From an uncultured Methanobrevibacter sp. (GTDB lineage: Archaea > Methanobacteriota > Methanobacteria > Methanobacteriales > Methanobacteriaceae), in the NCBI GenBank assembly GCA_900314635.1, contig OMVY01000005.1, forward strand, positions 120,388 through 184,387: a stretch of DNA of 64,000 nt, written 5' to 3'. The notes beneath the pieces are model-generated. The model ran no database searches and was not told where the DNA came from. It saw only the letters and a list, made by a program, of their open reading frames with translations. Shown piece after piece: positions 26,111-35,800 of this stretch (its first letter is position 1; each line of letters starts with the position of its first letter). Position numbers and translations under genes: made by a program.

Positions 26111-26980
26111 CTATTTTTCATCTTTATCATCGTATTTGTATTTCTTTTTATTGGTGTAATTTTTTAAAACAGGTTTTCCATCTCTGAACTCTATGATAAT
26201 GCTTAAATCACTGCTTTGACCATTGATGCGTTCCCCTCCGATTCTAATCTCCGGAGGATTGTAGAAATTTTCAATCTCATCTTGAGAAAAATTGGCAGAA
26301 TATGGCCCTCTTGACTCATGCAGCATCATGGCTTCATCTACAGAAATATCAAGACCTCTAGCGGATGTGATATCATCCAAATAGTCTTCATCAAATTCAT
26401 GGGAGTACTTGTTTCTTTTCTCAGCATCATCTTGAAAATCAGAGACATCCTTTTCCAAATCGAAAAATGAAGCCTTAAACTCTCCTTCATTATCCATGGA
26501 ATCCCTGATTTCTTCCAGATCTTTTAAAACCGCTTCATCATAATTGTCCACTAAATCATCCACTTCAAAAACAGTAGAATTTCCATAGGCATCATATGCA
26601 TTCATTGTCTCAAGTGAATAAGGCTCACATACGATGATGTGAAAAGAACCGAATTTTGCAAATGTGACAAGGTCCGCATCTGATGGATATGCAGTGTTTA
26701 TGCCTGGATGTGAATGAATTGAACCATAAATGGCTTGTGACGGAGGAATATTCCATTCGTTAAAAGACGCGCTTGTATTAGACCTCTCTCCTCCTAAAAA
26801 AATCATACTTGTAATATAGAGAGTATTGTCTTCAATTTTACCATCAAAAAGCGCAAGAAACTCATGAGGAAATGATTTTTTTGAATAATAAACTGCAGAG
26901 TCAATAACTCCTGAGTCAACAATCACCTTATCATAAGTTTTATCAATGCTTAATGATTTAACAAGACCTTTGAAACCCAT
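26111..26980 (-). CDS. JAB/MPN (JAMM) domain protein
   Basis: 289 aa. The JAMM metalloprotease motif is intact: Glu in PHEFLALFDG (near 40), HSHPG near 90, and the following Ser/Asp (PSDAD). This family removes ubiquitin-like SAMP tags or cleaves small peptides. The second half (residues 150-289) is acidic, then Lys-rich, and unassigned. ATG 26980 follows GAGGTA. The Thg1-like gene stops 9 nt upstream, so the two are co-transcribed. Confidence 0.85.
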   Translation of the reverse strand: MGFKGLVKSLSIDKTYDKVIVDSGVIDSAVYYSKKSFPHEFLALFDGKIEDNTLYITSMIFLGGERSNTSASFNEWNIPPSQAIYGSIHSHPGINTAYPSDADLVTFAKFGSFHIIVCEPYSLETMNAYDAYGNSTVFEVDDLVDNYDEAVLKDLEEIRDSMDNEGEFKASFFDLEKDVSDFQDDAEKRNKYSHEFDEDYLDDITSARGLDISVDEAMMLHESRGPYSANFSQDEIENFYNPPEIRIGGERINGQSSDLSIIIEFRDGKPVLKNYTNKKKYKYDDKDEK

Positions 26981-26989
26981 CAAAATACC

Positions 26990-27751
26990 TCATTTATCAT
27001 CCTTTAAAAGATTTGAAAAGAATTTTTCATCGAATAAGTCCAATTCATAATCAACATATAAATCCAAACGGCTGGAAATGGTTTTTTCCTTTTTCAAAGG
27101 ATTGAATCCTTCTATTTCCCTGGATTTTTTATAAATGCCTATTCCACGTTTTTTCCAAGTATCAACATCATTTAAATTAATTCCTCTTTCAAATAGCAGG
27201 TCGTGAATATCCTTTGATTTTAAACCTTTAATCTTTTCTGTTGCCTCACTTGATGAATATTCCTGATTCAAAGCCCATATTCCATAGGCATTTATGCAAT
27301 TTCTCCAAGCTTCATCCTGTCTCCATTTAAAATAATTTGGAATGTCTTCCTTATTAATAGGAATCACGCGAGAATCAAATGAAATCGGGAACAATACATC
27401 ATCATTCAAATCAAAATCAAAGAGATCTTTGCAATCATTCAACAAGTGATAGGTGAAAGAACCTCCTGCAAGAGATGCAAAGACTGAATTCAATTTCTCA
27501 ATGCGTCCCAAAAATGGGATTTCAGATAAGAGAATGCTTATTTCATCTGAGAAAGTGTAGACAAACAATGGAGAAAATTCATCAAATATGTCTTTAGCAA
27601 CTTCGCTCATCAAAGTGGAAAAGTTATAATCATAAGGCTTTTCAAGATTCAAATGCTTGGCCAGGCTATGAAATTTACGACCATCCAAACGCAAAATAAT
27701 GTTTGAGTTTTTTGGAACTTTCATTGTAGAGTAAATCTCATAATCTTTCAT
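26990..27751 (-). CDS. Thg1-family tRNA(His) guanylyltransferase-like protein
   Basis: 253 aa, family length. RLDGRKFHSLAK (near 21) and YTFSDEISILL (near 65) hold the two metal-binding Asp of the polymerase-like palm. FASLAGGSFTYHL and FKWRQDEAWRNCINAYG are also typical. Members add nucleotides 3'-5' to the 5' end of tRNAs; archaeal ones may repair tRNA ends rather than add G-1. AAGGTGG precedes ATG. It is the first gene of a pair with the JAMM gene. Confidence 0.9.
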   Translation of the reverse strand: MKDYEIYSTMKVPKNSNIILRLDGRKFHSLAKHLNLEKPYDYNFSTLMSEVAKDIFDEFSPLFVYTFSDEISILLSEIPFLGRIEKLNSVFASLAGGSFTYHLLNDCKDLFDFDLNDDVLFPISFDSRVIPINKEDIPNYFKWRQDEAWRNCINAYGIWALNQEYSSSEATEKIKGLKSKDIHDLLFERGINLNDVDTWKKRGIGIYKKSREIEGFNPLKKEKTISSRLDLYVDYELDLFDEKFFSNLLKDDK

Positions 27752-27910
27752 ATTACCACCTTATGACTTAAAAACCTTTAGAAAATTAAATTTCAAACTA
27801 AATAAAAATCTTAAATTCTAAACTTCAACACCAAATAAATAAAATTTAAAATTTCAAGTACATAAATTGAATTTTAAACTAACAAATATTAAATTTTAAC
27901 AAAATACCAA

Positions 27911-28675
27911 TCATGTGCCAATGTGGAAATTATCACCAAATGATTCCAGAAGTCTGATTGCAGAATATGCCGCCATCTGACTAGTCTTTGGATTTGCCTT
28001 TGAAGGCAGGTTCATGGAACATGTTTTAAACTCGCCGAATTCTCCGCGAACATAAACCTCATGCTGGTTCCTATCCACCTTGGGATCAACAATAATCTTG
28101 ACATCAATATCCATATGACATGCAATGCTTAAAGTAGCTGCCACATTAATATTTACTGGAAACTCCTTGACAGCTTCAGATGCCTTTCCTTCAAACAATA
28201 TCTCCTCTTTTTCCACATCTCGTCCCAGTGACTTTGGAGATTTTCTTGTAGTGAGGCGGGCTTCATAAATCTCGCCCATGGCTGCGGCCTTGATTCCATC
28301 AATACCGACAATAGCACCTGTAGGGGCATAAACATTGGCATCATGTTCTTTTGCAGTATTGTAAACATCATGCCTGAAGTCAGCATCCATCAATGCTCCA
28401 ACACTCATGGCCATCAAATCTGTTCCACTGCCCAGTATACCAAGGGCTATTGATTTCAAGGCATTTGGAGAAGCTGCCTCCAGAACCAAATCAACATGAG
28501 GGAGCATGTCTTCCAATTTTAAAACTGCCACGCCATCAGCTAAAACCGCAAGGTTTTCAGCTCTTTCCATATCAGTATCAAAGAAATATTTGATTTTTAT
28601 TCCATCATCATCAGATATGAATTTGCTTACTATCATATTAGCAATAGCGCCACATCCAACAATTCCTATATCCAT
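27911..28675 (-). CDS. nadX: L-aspartate dehydrogenase
   Basis: 254 aa. An N-terminal Rossmann fold (GIVGCGAIANMIV) is followed by the family's APTGAIVGIDGIKAAAMG and a catalytic stretch with HMDIDVKIIVDP and NQHEVYVRGEFGEF. The enzyme oxidises L-aspartate to iminoaspartate for NAD synthesis in many archaea, taking the place of NadB. AGGTG precedes the ATG. No nadA or nadC is seen next to it. Confidence 0.92.
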   Translation of the reverse strand: MDIGIVGCGAIANMIVSKFISDDDGIKIKYFFDTDMERAENLAVLADGVAVLKLEDMLPHVDLVLEAASPNALKSIALGILGSGTDLMAMSVGALMDADFRHDVYNTAKEHDANVYAPTGAIVGIDGIKAAAMGEIYEARLTTRKSPKSLGRDVEKEEILFEGKASEAVKEFPVNINVAATLSIACHMDIDVKIIVDPKVDRNQHEVYVRGEFGEFKTCSMNLPSKANPKTSQMAAYSAIRLLESFGDNFHIGT

Positions 28676-29140
28676 TAAAACACCTCTAAAAATAGTTTAA
28701 ATATAGTTTGAAAATAATTTTAGATAATAATGCAAATTATTTCTAAATTATAAAATAATCAAATACACTTCTTCAATTAAAAATAATTAAATATACTTCT
28801 TTAATTATAAAAATAACAAAAATAATTTCTTAATTAAAAAACCATTGATTCACTTCTCCAATCAAATTGGATAAACTTCTCAATTATCAAATAATTAAGT
28901 CGTTAAAACTATTTTCTTATATATAAAATTAAATTTTAAATTATATATATTTATTCAAAAAATTAGAAAGAAATTTAAAAATAGCAGACACAAAAAAGCT
29001 ATTAAAAATCTAAGATAAAAAAGTAGAAAAAATCAATATAAATTAAGATAAAAAAAAAGTAGAAAATATGCAATGCAATATAAAATAAAAACAGTAGAAA
29101 TAGAATAAATATGAAAAAATTATTAAAAAAAGTAAAAAAA
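28676..29140. repeat. AT-rich gap with degenerate 28-bp tandem repeat
   Basis: From about 28755 to 28884 there are four to five imperfect copies of a unit like ATAATYAAATAYACTTCTTY followed by AATTA. The rest (28890-29140) is A-rich with no open frame. The gap includes the nadX promoter region. Confidence 0.5.
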
Positions 29141-29160
29141 TAGCTAAAATGAATTAGCTA
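29141..29160 (-). terminator. terminator of the PRC-barrel gene
   Basis: TAGCTAA and TTAGCTA (29141-29147 and 29154-29160) form a stem just after the stop; on the minus strand it is followed by TTTTTTTACTTTTTTT. Confidence 0.65.
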
Positions 29161-29162
29161 AT

Positions 29163-29573
29163 TTATTGTTCTTTAGGTTTTGGAGCTTCTCTAGGAACTT
29201 CATTAGGTATTTGTCTAGGAGCTTCTACCTTAGGACGAATTGTCATTTCCTCTCTTGCTACAGGAGGTTTGTTTCTCTTTAAATCATGAGGATCAATTAA
29301 CATGATGTCTCCAATAGCAGTTACTCTATCGAATTCTATGGTAAGTAAGCCTTCTTGGAAACCTCTGCCTTCTTGTTCGTCAGGAACAAATTGGAAACCT
29401 CTTGTGAAAATGTCTCTAATTCCAGCATTTGGTCTTTCAGGTTCTAATGCTTTTACTTGAAGTCTAGAAATAGTTCCATATCTGATGTTAAGAACTACAT
29501 CATGTACTTGGCCAACATATTGGCCTGCTAATGTATATATGTCTAAGTCATATAGTGATGATACTTCCACCAT
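29163..29573 (-). CDS. PRC-barrel domain protein
   Basis: 136 aa. The first 85 residues form a PRC-barrel (LYDLDIYTLAGQYVGQVHDVVLNIRYG in outline), a small beta-barrel used in ribosome maturation (RimM-like) or regulation. The remaining tail is rich in Pro, Arg and Glu and looks disordered. ATG 29573 follows GGGTGA with 5 nt spacing; a GTG at 29600 is less likely. Archaeal members are common in Methanobacteriales with unknown role. Confidence 0.85.
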   Translation of the reverse strand: MVEVSSLYDLDIYTLAGQYVGQVHDVVLNIRYGTISRLQVKALEPERPNAGIRDIFTRGFQFVPDEQEGRGFQEGLLTIEFDRVTAIGDIMLIDPHDLKRNKPPVAREEMTIRPKVEAPRQIPNEVPREAPKPKEQ

Positions 29574-30087
29574 TTTATTCACCCATAAAAAATAAATCAC
29601 AAAAACTTTTCATAAATCTTTTAATTTATATTAACTAGCTTACAAATAATTAAATATTTAATTACAATTATAAATTAAGACATTTATAAAATTTTAACCA
29701 AAATTTATCATAAATTACGAAATTAAACATTAAATAAGCTTATTACTATTAAATGTATAATTAATGATATAAATACTTTATTATTAATTTGCGACAAAAA
29801 AGAGTAAAAAATCATAGATTAAATTAAAAAATAATAAAAAAAATTGGATGAAATTATATATTGCTAAAAAAATCAACATCAAACATATAAAATATCAATT
29901 TTTAATAAAGAAACATATTCAAAAAATAAGAATAAAACCTAAAATAAAAAATTAAAGCCAAATAATGTTTTGATATTAAAAAAAGTAATGAATAATAATT
30001 TAATTAAAAATTATTATTATAAAAATGCTAAAAAGCCATTTTAAATAAATCTAGCTTATTGTTTAAAAAACGAAAAGTAAAATTTCA
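29574..30087. other. AT-rich intergenic region
   Basis: About 510 bp with no open frame. On the minus strand it contains the promoter of the PRC-barrel gene; on the downstream side it receives the end of the tRNA-binding gene. I see no strong hairpin or repeat. Confidence 0.5.
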
Positions 30088-30810
30088 TCATTTCAAAAAG
30101 GCTTCAATCATGTTTTTGGTTTCATTTAATGATTCCATCGGAATGCCACTTGGCATGCCTCCCAAATCACCATTTACATCCTTTAAAATAACACCATTAA
30201 CTCCCAGAAACATTCCTTCACTGACTATTCCCATGAAAGTAGCTGGAGGAAGCAGGGAAACACCTACATGATTGCCTTCCTTGACATTCAAGTCATTGGT
30301 TACTACCTGAAGGGCACGGCTTCCAACATTGACATTGCAGATCATTAAAGCATCAGCATCAGGGTGTTTGGAAACGCTCATGACTTCTCCAACCTTGACA
30401 TCTATACCGATTATCGGGTCATCTATAGCTCCGAATTTAAAGCGGTTTCTAAGACCTAGGAATGTCTCGAGGAAGAACTTGACCTTGGCAATGTTTTCTT
30501 CTGTTTTTTCACGCTCATCCTTTGGAGCATTATTCTTGAATGTATGATTCCATCCGTCGCCGCCTAGGAATTCAATGATCTTATGAGTCTTGTCCTCGAG
30601 CTTGTCGACATCCTCGCAGTTTGCAAGAGCTGGTCCTTCAAGATAGCAGTAAAGCAATGACTGCAGGTCTGATTCCATCATCTTGGCTTCATCAATTGTG
30701 GCCCTTTTATTCCAGTTTCCCCTAAAACTTCCTGTTTCAACGGTTCTGAGGAATAATTCACGAGCCTTGATGGCTATTAAAATTCTATAATCCTTAGCAG
30801 TATCCCACAA
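30088..30810 (-). CDS. tRNA-binding (EMAP-like OB-fold) domain protein
   Basis: 240 aa. A helical N-terminal domain (residues 1-125) is followed by an OB-fold of the tRNA_bind family (IDVKVGEVMSVSKHPDADALMICNVNVG in outline), as found in EMAPII, Arc1p and MetRS tails. LLPPATFMGIVSEGMFLG is the usual second half. It probably binds tRNA or supports aminoacylation. The start is TTG 30810, six nt after GAGGG; no ATG is available. Confidence 0.85.
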   Translation of the reverse strand: MWDTAKDYRILIAIKARELFLRTVETGSFRGNWNKRATIDEAKMMESDLQSLLYCYLEGPALANCEDVDKLEDKTHKIIEFLGGDGWNHTFKNNAPKDEREKTEENIAKVKFFLETFLGLRNRFKFGAIDDPIIGIDVKVGEVMSVSKHPDADALMICNVNVGSRALQVVTNDLNVKEGNHVGVSLLPPATFMGIVSEGMFLGVNGVILKDVNGDLGGMPSGIPMESLNETKNMIEAFLK

Positions 30811-30924
30811 AACAATCCCTCTTTCTCTTTGTTTCTTATTTTATTCATTCTTTTAATTAATACTTTCTAAAATCAGGAAAGTTATAAAACAAATTTATTT
30901 GTTGTTTAACCACAAAAACCATAC

Positions 30925-32340
30925 TTAATTACGATTGAAGGCAATCAACTTGGTTCTGCACATGTCTTCAATAGCATACTTGATTCCTTCCTTGCCTGTG
31001 CCGCTTGACTTGAATCCTCCAAATGGCATGCTGTCCACCCTATAAGATGGAGCTTTGTTGACATATACGGTACCTGCTTCAATCTCATTTGCACATCTTA
31101 AAGCGCTGTGAACATTTTCTGTAAATACTCCGGCCTGCAATCCATACTGGGTGTTGTTGGCAACTTCAATTGCCTCATCAAGCCCCTCAACCCTCAAGAT
31201 AGGAGCTACTGGACCGAATGTCTCATAGGCGACAACTTCCATGGACATGTTGACATTATCGAGAATGGTAGGCTCTATTATGCAGTCTCTGCGCTCGCCT
31301 CCAAGCAGAAGCTCGGCTCCATCACGAATGGAATTATTAACCACTTCCTCGATGTTCAATGCAGCCTCCTTGTTTATCACAGGACCAATATCTGTAGACT
31401 CATCCATAGGATTTCCAATCTTCAGCCTGCTTGTTTTTTCAATCAGGAGGTCAATGAATTCATCAGCCACTTTGTTATCCAGAATGATTCTCTTAACTCC
31501 GCAGCATATCTGGCCTGAAAATGTAAAAGCCCCTGTTACTGCCTCATCAACAGCTTTTTCAATATCTGCATCTTCGAGGACTATCAAGGGGTCATTTCCT
31601 CCAAGCTCGAGAGTAAGTTTTTTGCTGGCTGCATGAGAAGCGATATACATTCCTGTAGCCACGCTTCCTGTAAATGAAATCTTGGCAATATCAGGAGAAT
31701 AAATCAAAGCATCGCCGATTTCACTGCCGTAGCCGGTAACCGCGTTTATAACTCCATCATCAAAATGATTGTTGATTATCTCAGCAAGTCTCAAAGCTGC
31801 AAGAGGAGCTTCCTTGGAAGGCTTCATGACAACTGCATTCTTTGCTGCAATAGCTGGAGCAATCTTGTGAAGGGCAAGGTTAACTGGAAAATTGAATGGA
31901 GTGATTGCAGCAACAACCCCTAGAGGTATTTTTTGTGTGAATGCCATGAATCGCTCATCAGCAGAGCCTGTGGCATCCAAAGGTATTGATTCACCATAAA
32001 TGCGCTTTGCTTCCTCTGATGTGAATCTTAAAGTCTCTATGGAACGGTTCACTTCTGCAACAGCTGCCTTGTAAGGCTTTCCCGCTTCAAGAACAATAAG
32101 GCTGGCGATTTCATCTGCACAAGAAGACAGCTCCTCGCATGCATCAAAAAGATTTTCAGATACTTGTTTTGAGCTTAAGCAATTCAATGACTTTTGTGCT
32201 TTTCTTGCAGCATCTATTGCCTTATTCACATCTCCCTTGTCTGCTATCGGGATTGTGTCTATCAGTTCACCATCATATGGATTTATCACATCATAATGTT
32301 CATTCTTGTCAATGAACTCTCCATCTATCAGCATTTTCAT
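30925..32340 (-). CDS. cofA: aldehyde dehydrogenase, CofA-like lactaldehyde dehydrogenase
   Basis: 471-aa NAD(P)-dependent aldehyde dehydrogenase. TPFNFPVNLALHKIAPA and KISFTGSVATG are cofactor motifs. LELGGNDP carries the general-base Glu, and SGQICCGVKR the nucleophilic Cys. In methanogens the closest well-known member is CofA, which makes lactate for coenzyme F420; related proteins act on glyceraldehyde-3-phosphate, so the substrate is not certain. AGGAGCTG precedes the ATG. It stands alone. Confidence 0.8.
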   Translation of the reverse strand: MKMLIDGEFIDKNEHYDVINPYDGELIDTIPIADKGDVNKAIDAARKAQKSLNCLSSKQVSENLFDACEELSSCADEIASLIVLEAGKPYKAAVAEVNRSIETLRFTSEEAKRIYGESIPLDATGSADERFMAFTQKIPLGVVAAITPFNFPVNLALHKIAPAIAAKNAVVMKPSKEAPLAALRLAEIINNHFDDGVINAVTGYGSEIGDALIYSPDIAKISFTGSVATGMYIASHAASKKLTLELGGNDPLIVLEDADIEKAVDEAVTGAFTFSGQICCGVKRIILDNKVADEFIDLLIEKTSRLKIGNPMDESTDIGPVINKEAALNIEEVVNNSIRDGAELLLGGERRDCIIEPTILDNVNMSMEVVAYETFGPVAPILRVEGLDEAIEVANNTQYGLQAGVFTENVHSALRCANEIEAGTVYVNKAPSYRVDSMPFGGFKSSGTGKEGIKYAIEDMCRTKLIAFNRN

Positions 32341-32850
32341 AATTAACAGCTCCTGAATTTTTAGTTAAAGACCAGTTTATGAAAACCTAATTTTACTATT
32401 TAACGCTAAGTTAAAAAATTAAAAGTTTCCAAATAATATTAATTTCCAGAATAGGTAAAATTTAATTTCAATTGAAATACACATTAATTATTGAAAAATA
32501 AGCATAATACACTATTTATAAGGAAAATAAGAATAAATATCACTATGAAAAGCCAAAATACTTATTCTCCATATAAAATATTTGTGCTGCAAACAATTAA
32601 ATATTTCGGATTTTAACAAAAAGAAGAATTATAATTTCTATAAGATTTAATCACGACCTGCTTAATTTTAAGATTAAAATACCCCCTTTTATTTCCGGAG
32701 TAAAATATAGAAAATTAAAATATATTTTAAAATTTTTAAAATAAAATGTAAATATTTTTTTATAATAAAAACATAATACTAATCATATAATAAAATTTTA
32801 TAAAAATTAAAGTATATTTTATAAAATAATAAGAGATGGAGTTTAATTTT
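32341..32850. other. intergenic region between divergent genes
   Basis: About 510 bp of AT-rich sequence between the CofA-like gene and the adhesin protease gene. TATA-like TTTTATAAAA elements lie near 32795-32825 toward the adhesin. GATGGAG (32836-32841 region) is its Shine-Dalgarno. Nothing else stands out. Confidence 0.5.
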
Positions 32851-35800
32851 ATGAAAACAAAATATTTATTTTTTATTTCATTATTCTTAATCATCCTGCT
32901 TGTTTTACCGGTAAGTTTTGCAAGCACAGATGATTCCGCAAGTATTGCAAGTATAGATGATTCTGCAAGTTATTTGAATGAAAATAATGAAGCTGATTTG
33001 AAAATCAGCACCCCGTTGAATGATTATGAAACGGATTTAGACAATAATAACATCAATACAGAAAGCATGGCATGCTCAACCCATACTCAAAAATCCGATG
33101 GCAAATCAGGAGACTTGGGTGCGGCCATAACCGATAAGGAAACTGAAAACGGAGAATTGGGAAATTCAATCGCCTCTCCTGAGAGTGAAAACTTGAAAGG
33201 AGATATATATTCCGATTATTCCGATTATATCAATCTGAAGTCTGAAATGCTCAGCTATGACTTCAACCTGTCCGAATCAAACACAATCTATGTCAATTCC
33301 AATTATGATGGAGATGAGGAGCTTGGAACCCAGTTGAAACCATTTAAAACCATCAATGCGGCCTATAACTTATTCATAGACAGTTCAAACACAAAAACTA
33401 ATATCTTTTTATATGATGGAACATATGTCATTTCAAAAAAGATGACACTAAACAAGAACCTCAATATAATTGGTGAAAGCACCGCAAATACAATAATTAG
33501 TGGAAATGATGAATATGAAATGTTTCTCATTAGCCCTCCGCTGAGCTATTATGCTATAAGCCCCCTTGTTAATTTTGTAAATCTGACATTTGCAAGAGGC
33601 AGTTCCTATTATGGAGGAGCCGTCTACATAAACCAGAGTGCGGTGAATTTTGTAAATGTAAAATTCATAAACAATACAGCAAGGGATTACATCTCCTACT
33701 ATGGACAGAAAACATATCCTGCAAGCGGAGGAGCAATCTACAACGACAAGGGATTTGTGAGGATATACAATTCATTATTTGAAGGAAATTCCGCTTCAGG
33801 AAGTCAGGACAGCTATGCAGGAGCTGTTTTCAATGACATGGGCGAAATGACAATTCTAAATTCCAGATTTATAAACAACACTGTCAATGGTACCTACGGC
33901 AGCGGAGGAGCAATTTACGATTACAGCGGAATTATGGTAATCTACAATTCCAGCATATCAGGCAATGCGATAAATTCCAGCTATTCCCTTGGAGGAGGAA
34001 TCTGCAACTGGGCGAGCCACAATGTTTTCATTATAAACTCCACAATAGACGGCAATCAACTGCATGGAAACTACACTTTCGGATCTGCATTATCAAACAA
34101 GGCAACCATTCTGGAAATCCACAATACAACAATATCCAGCAACAAGGCAGATGGCATATGTGATGAAAACGGAACATTCTTCAATTTAAACGGAATTGTG
34201 AACATGACAGATGTGCAATTCATCAACAATGAAAAAGGAAATACAGATAATAGCCTGCTCATGTGTCTGGAAGATCAAATCATCATTTCAAAGGCATTTG
34301 ATGAAAGCCTCCTTGTCGACCTGCCGTCATCATATGACTTGAGAGATTACGGCCTGGTAACTCCTGTTCGTGACCAGGGAGGATCAGGTTCCTGCTGGGC
34401 CTTTTCAACCATAGCTGCAATTGAATCATATCTTTTAAAATATGAAAACATCAGCTACGACCTCTCTGAAAACAACATGAAAAATCTGATGGGCATTTAT
34501 GGATTGAATGGAACAGACTGGGCAGATGGAGGAAACCATTATATGTCTCTCGCATATCTCCTGCGATGGAGCGGACCTGTTAATGAAAGCGATGATCCAT
34601 TCAGTGACTGGGATACAAGCTCCCCGACAAGATTGAACCAGACAAAGCATGTTCAGGATGTGCTTTTCATCCCTCTTCGTTTAAATTACAGGGATTTAAA
34701 CCAGATAAAGTATGCTTTAATGACATATGGTGCATTATACACCACAATGAATGCAGATGACTCATTGCAATACGAGCCTGACTACTATCATGATATCATA
34801 GATGTTTCAAACCATGCAGTGACCCTTATAGGATGGGATGACAACTATTCTGCAGACAAGTTTGCAGTAAGACCTCCTGGAGACGGCGCATTCATAATAA
34901 AGAACAGCTGGGGAACAGGACACGGATACGATGGATACTGGTATGTTTCCTATTATGACAAGGCATTTGCAGGATTCGGAATGGAAACAATCTCAGCAAT
35001 GGCAATCACAAATGTGGAAAACAGAAGCAACTACAAGAACATATATCAATACGACATTCTGGGAAACACATTCGAATCCCTTGGATTTAACTCCCATACA
35101 GCATGGATGGCTAATCAGTTCCTAGCTCAAAACAACAATCCCCTAACTGCATTCGGACTTTATACCTTCGGAGATTCAGATTATCTGGTCAACATCACTG
35201 TAAACGGTGTGAGCAAGTATGTTCAGGAAGGAATCATAAAAGGTGCAGGATACCATACCATCAAGCTTTTAGAGTCTGTCGAACTGGCTAAAAACGATAT
35301 ATTCAGAATAGCTGTGAAGCTGACCACTCCAGATTCCTTATACCCAATAGCTATTGAATCCAAAAGACAGGATTACAGCAGCGGAGCGGGAGCAAATCAA
35401 AACCAATCCTTCATAAGCATTGATGGAGTGAACTGGATTGACCTAGTAGCTTATGAAAATTCAAACAATGATGGAATGAGCATAATCAAATTCTATCAAT
35501 ACATGCAAAATTACAATTTAAAAGAAGCAAATGTTTGTCTTAAGGCATACACATCAGGTCTTGCAGATGTATATCTAAGCATCAAATCAAACAGCTCCAC
35601 ATACAAGCCGGGAGATTTGCTTGAAATAAGCATAACCGCCTCAAATGAGGGAGATCTTGTAAGAGACTTGAACATCAGCATGAACCTTGACAGCTCCTTG
35701 AAGATCCAGACTTTCCAGATAATCAAGGGCTCCTTCAATTCAGACACTGGAATCTGGCATTTGGATTCACTGGATGAAGGAGAATCAACCATGCTCAAGC

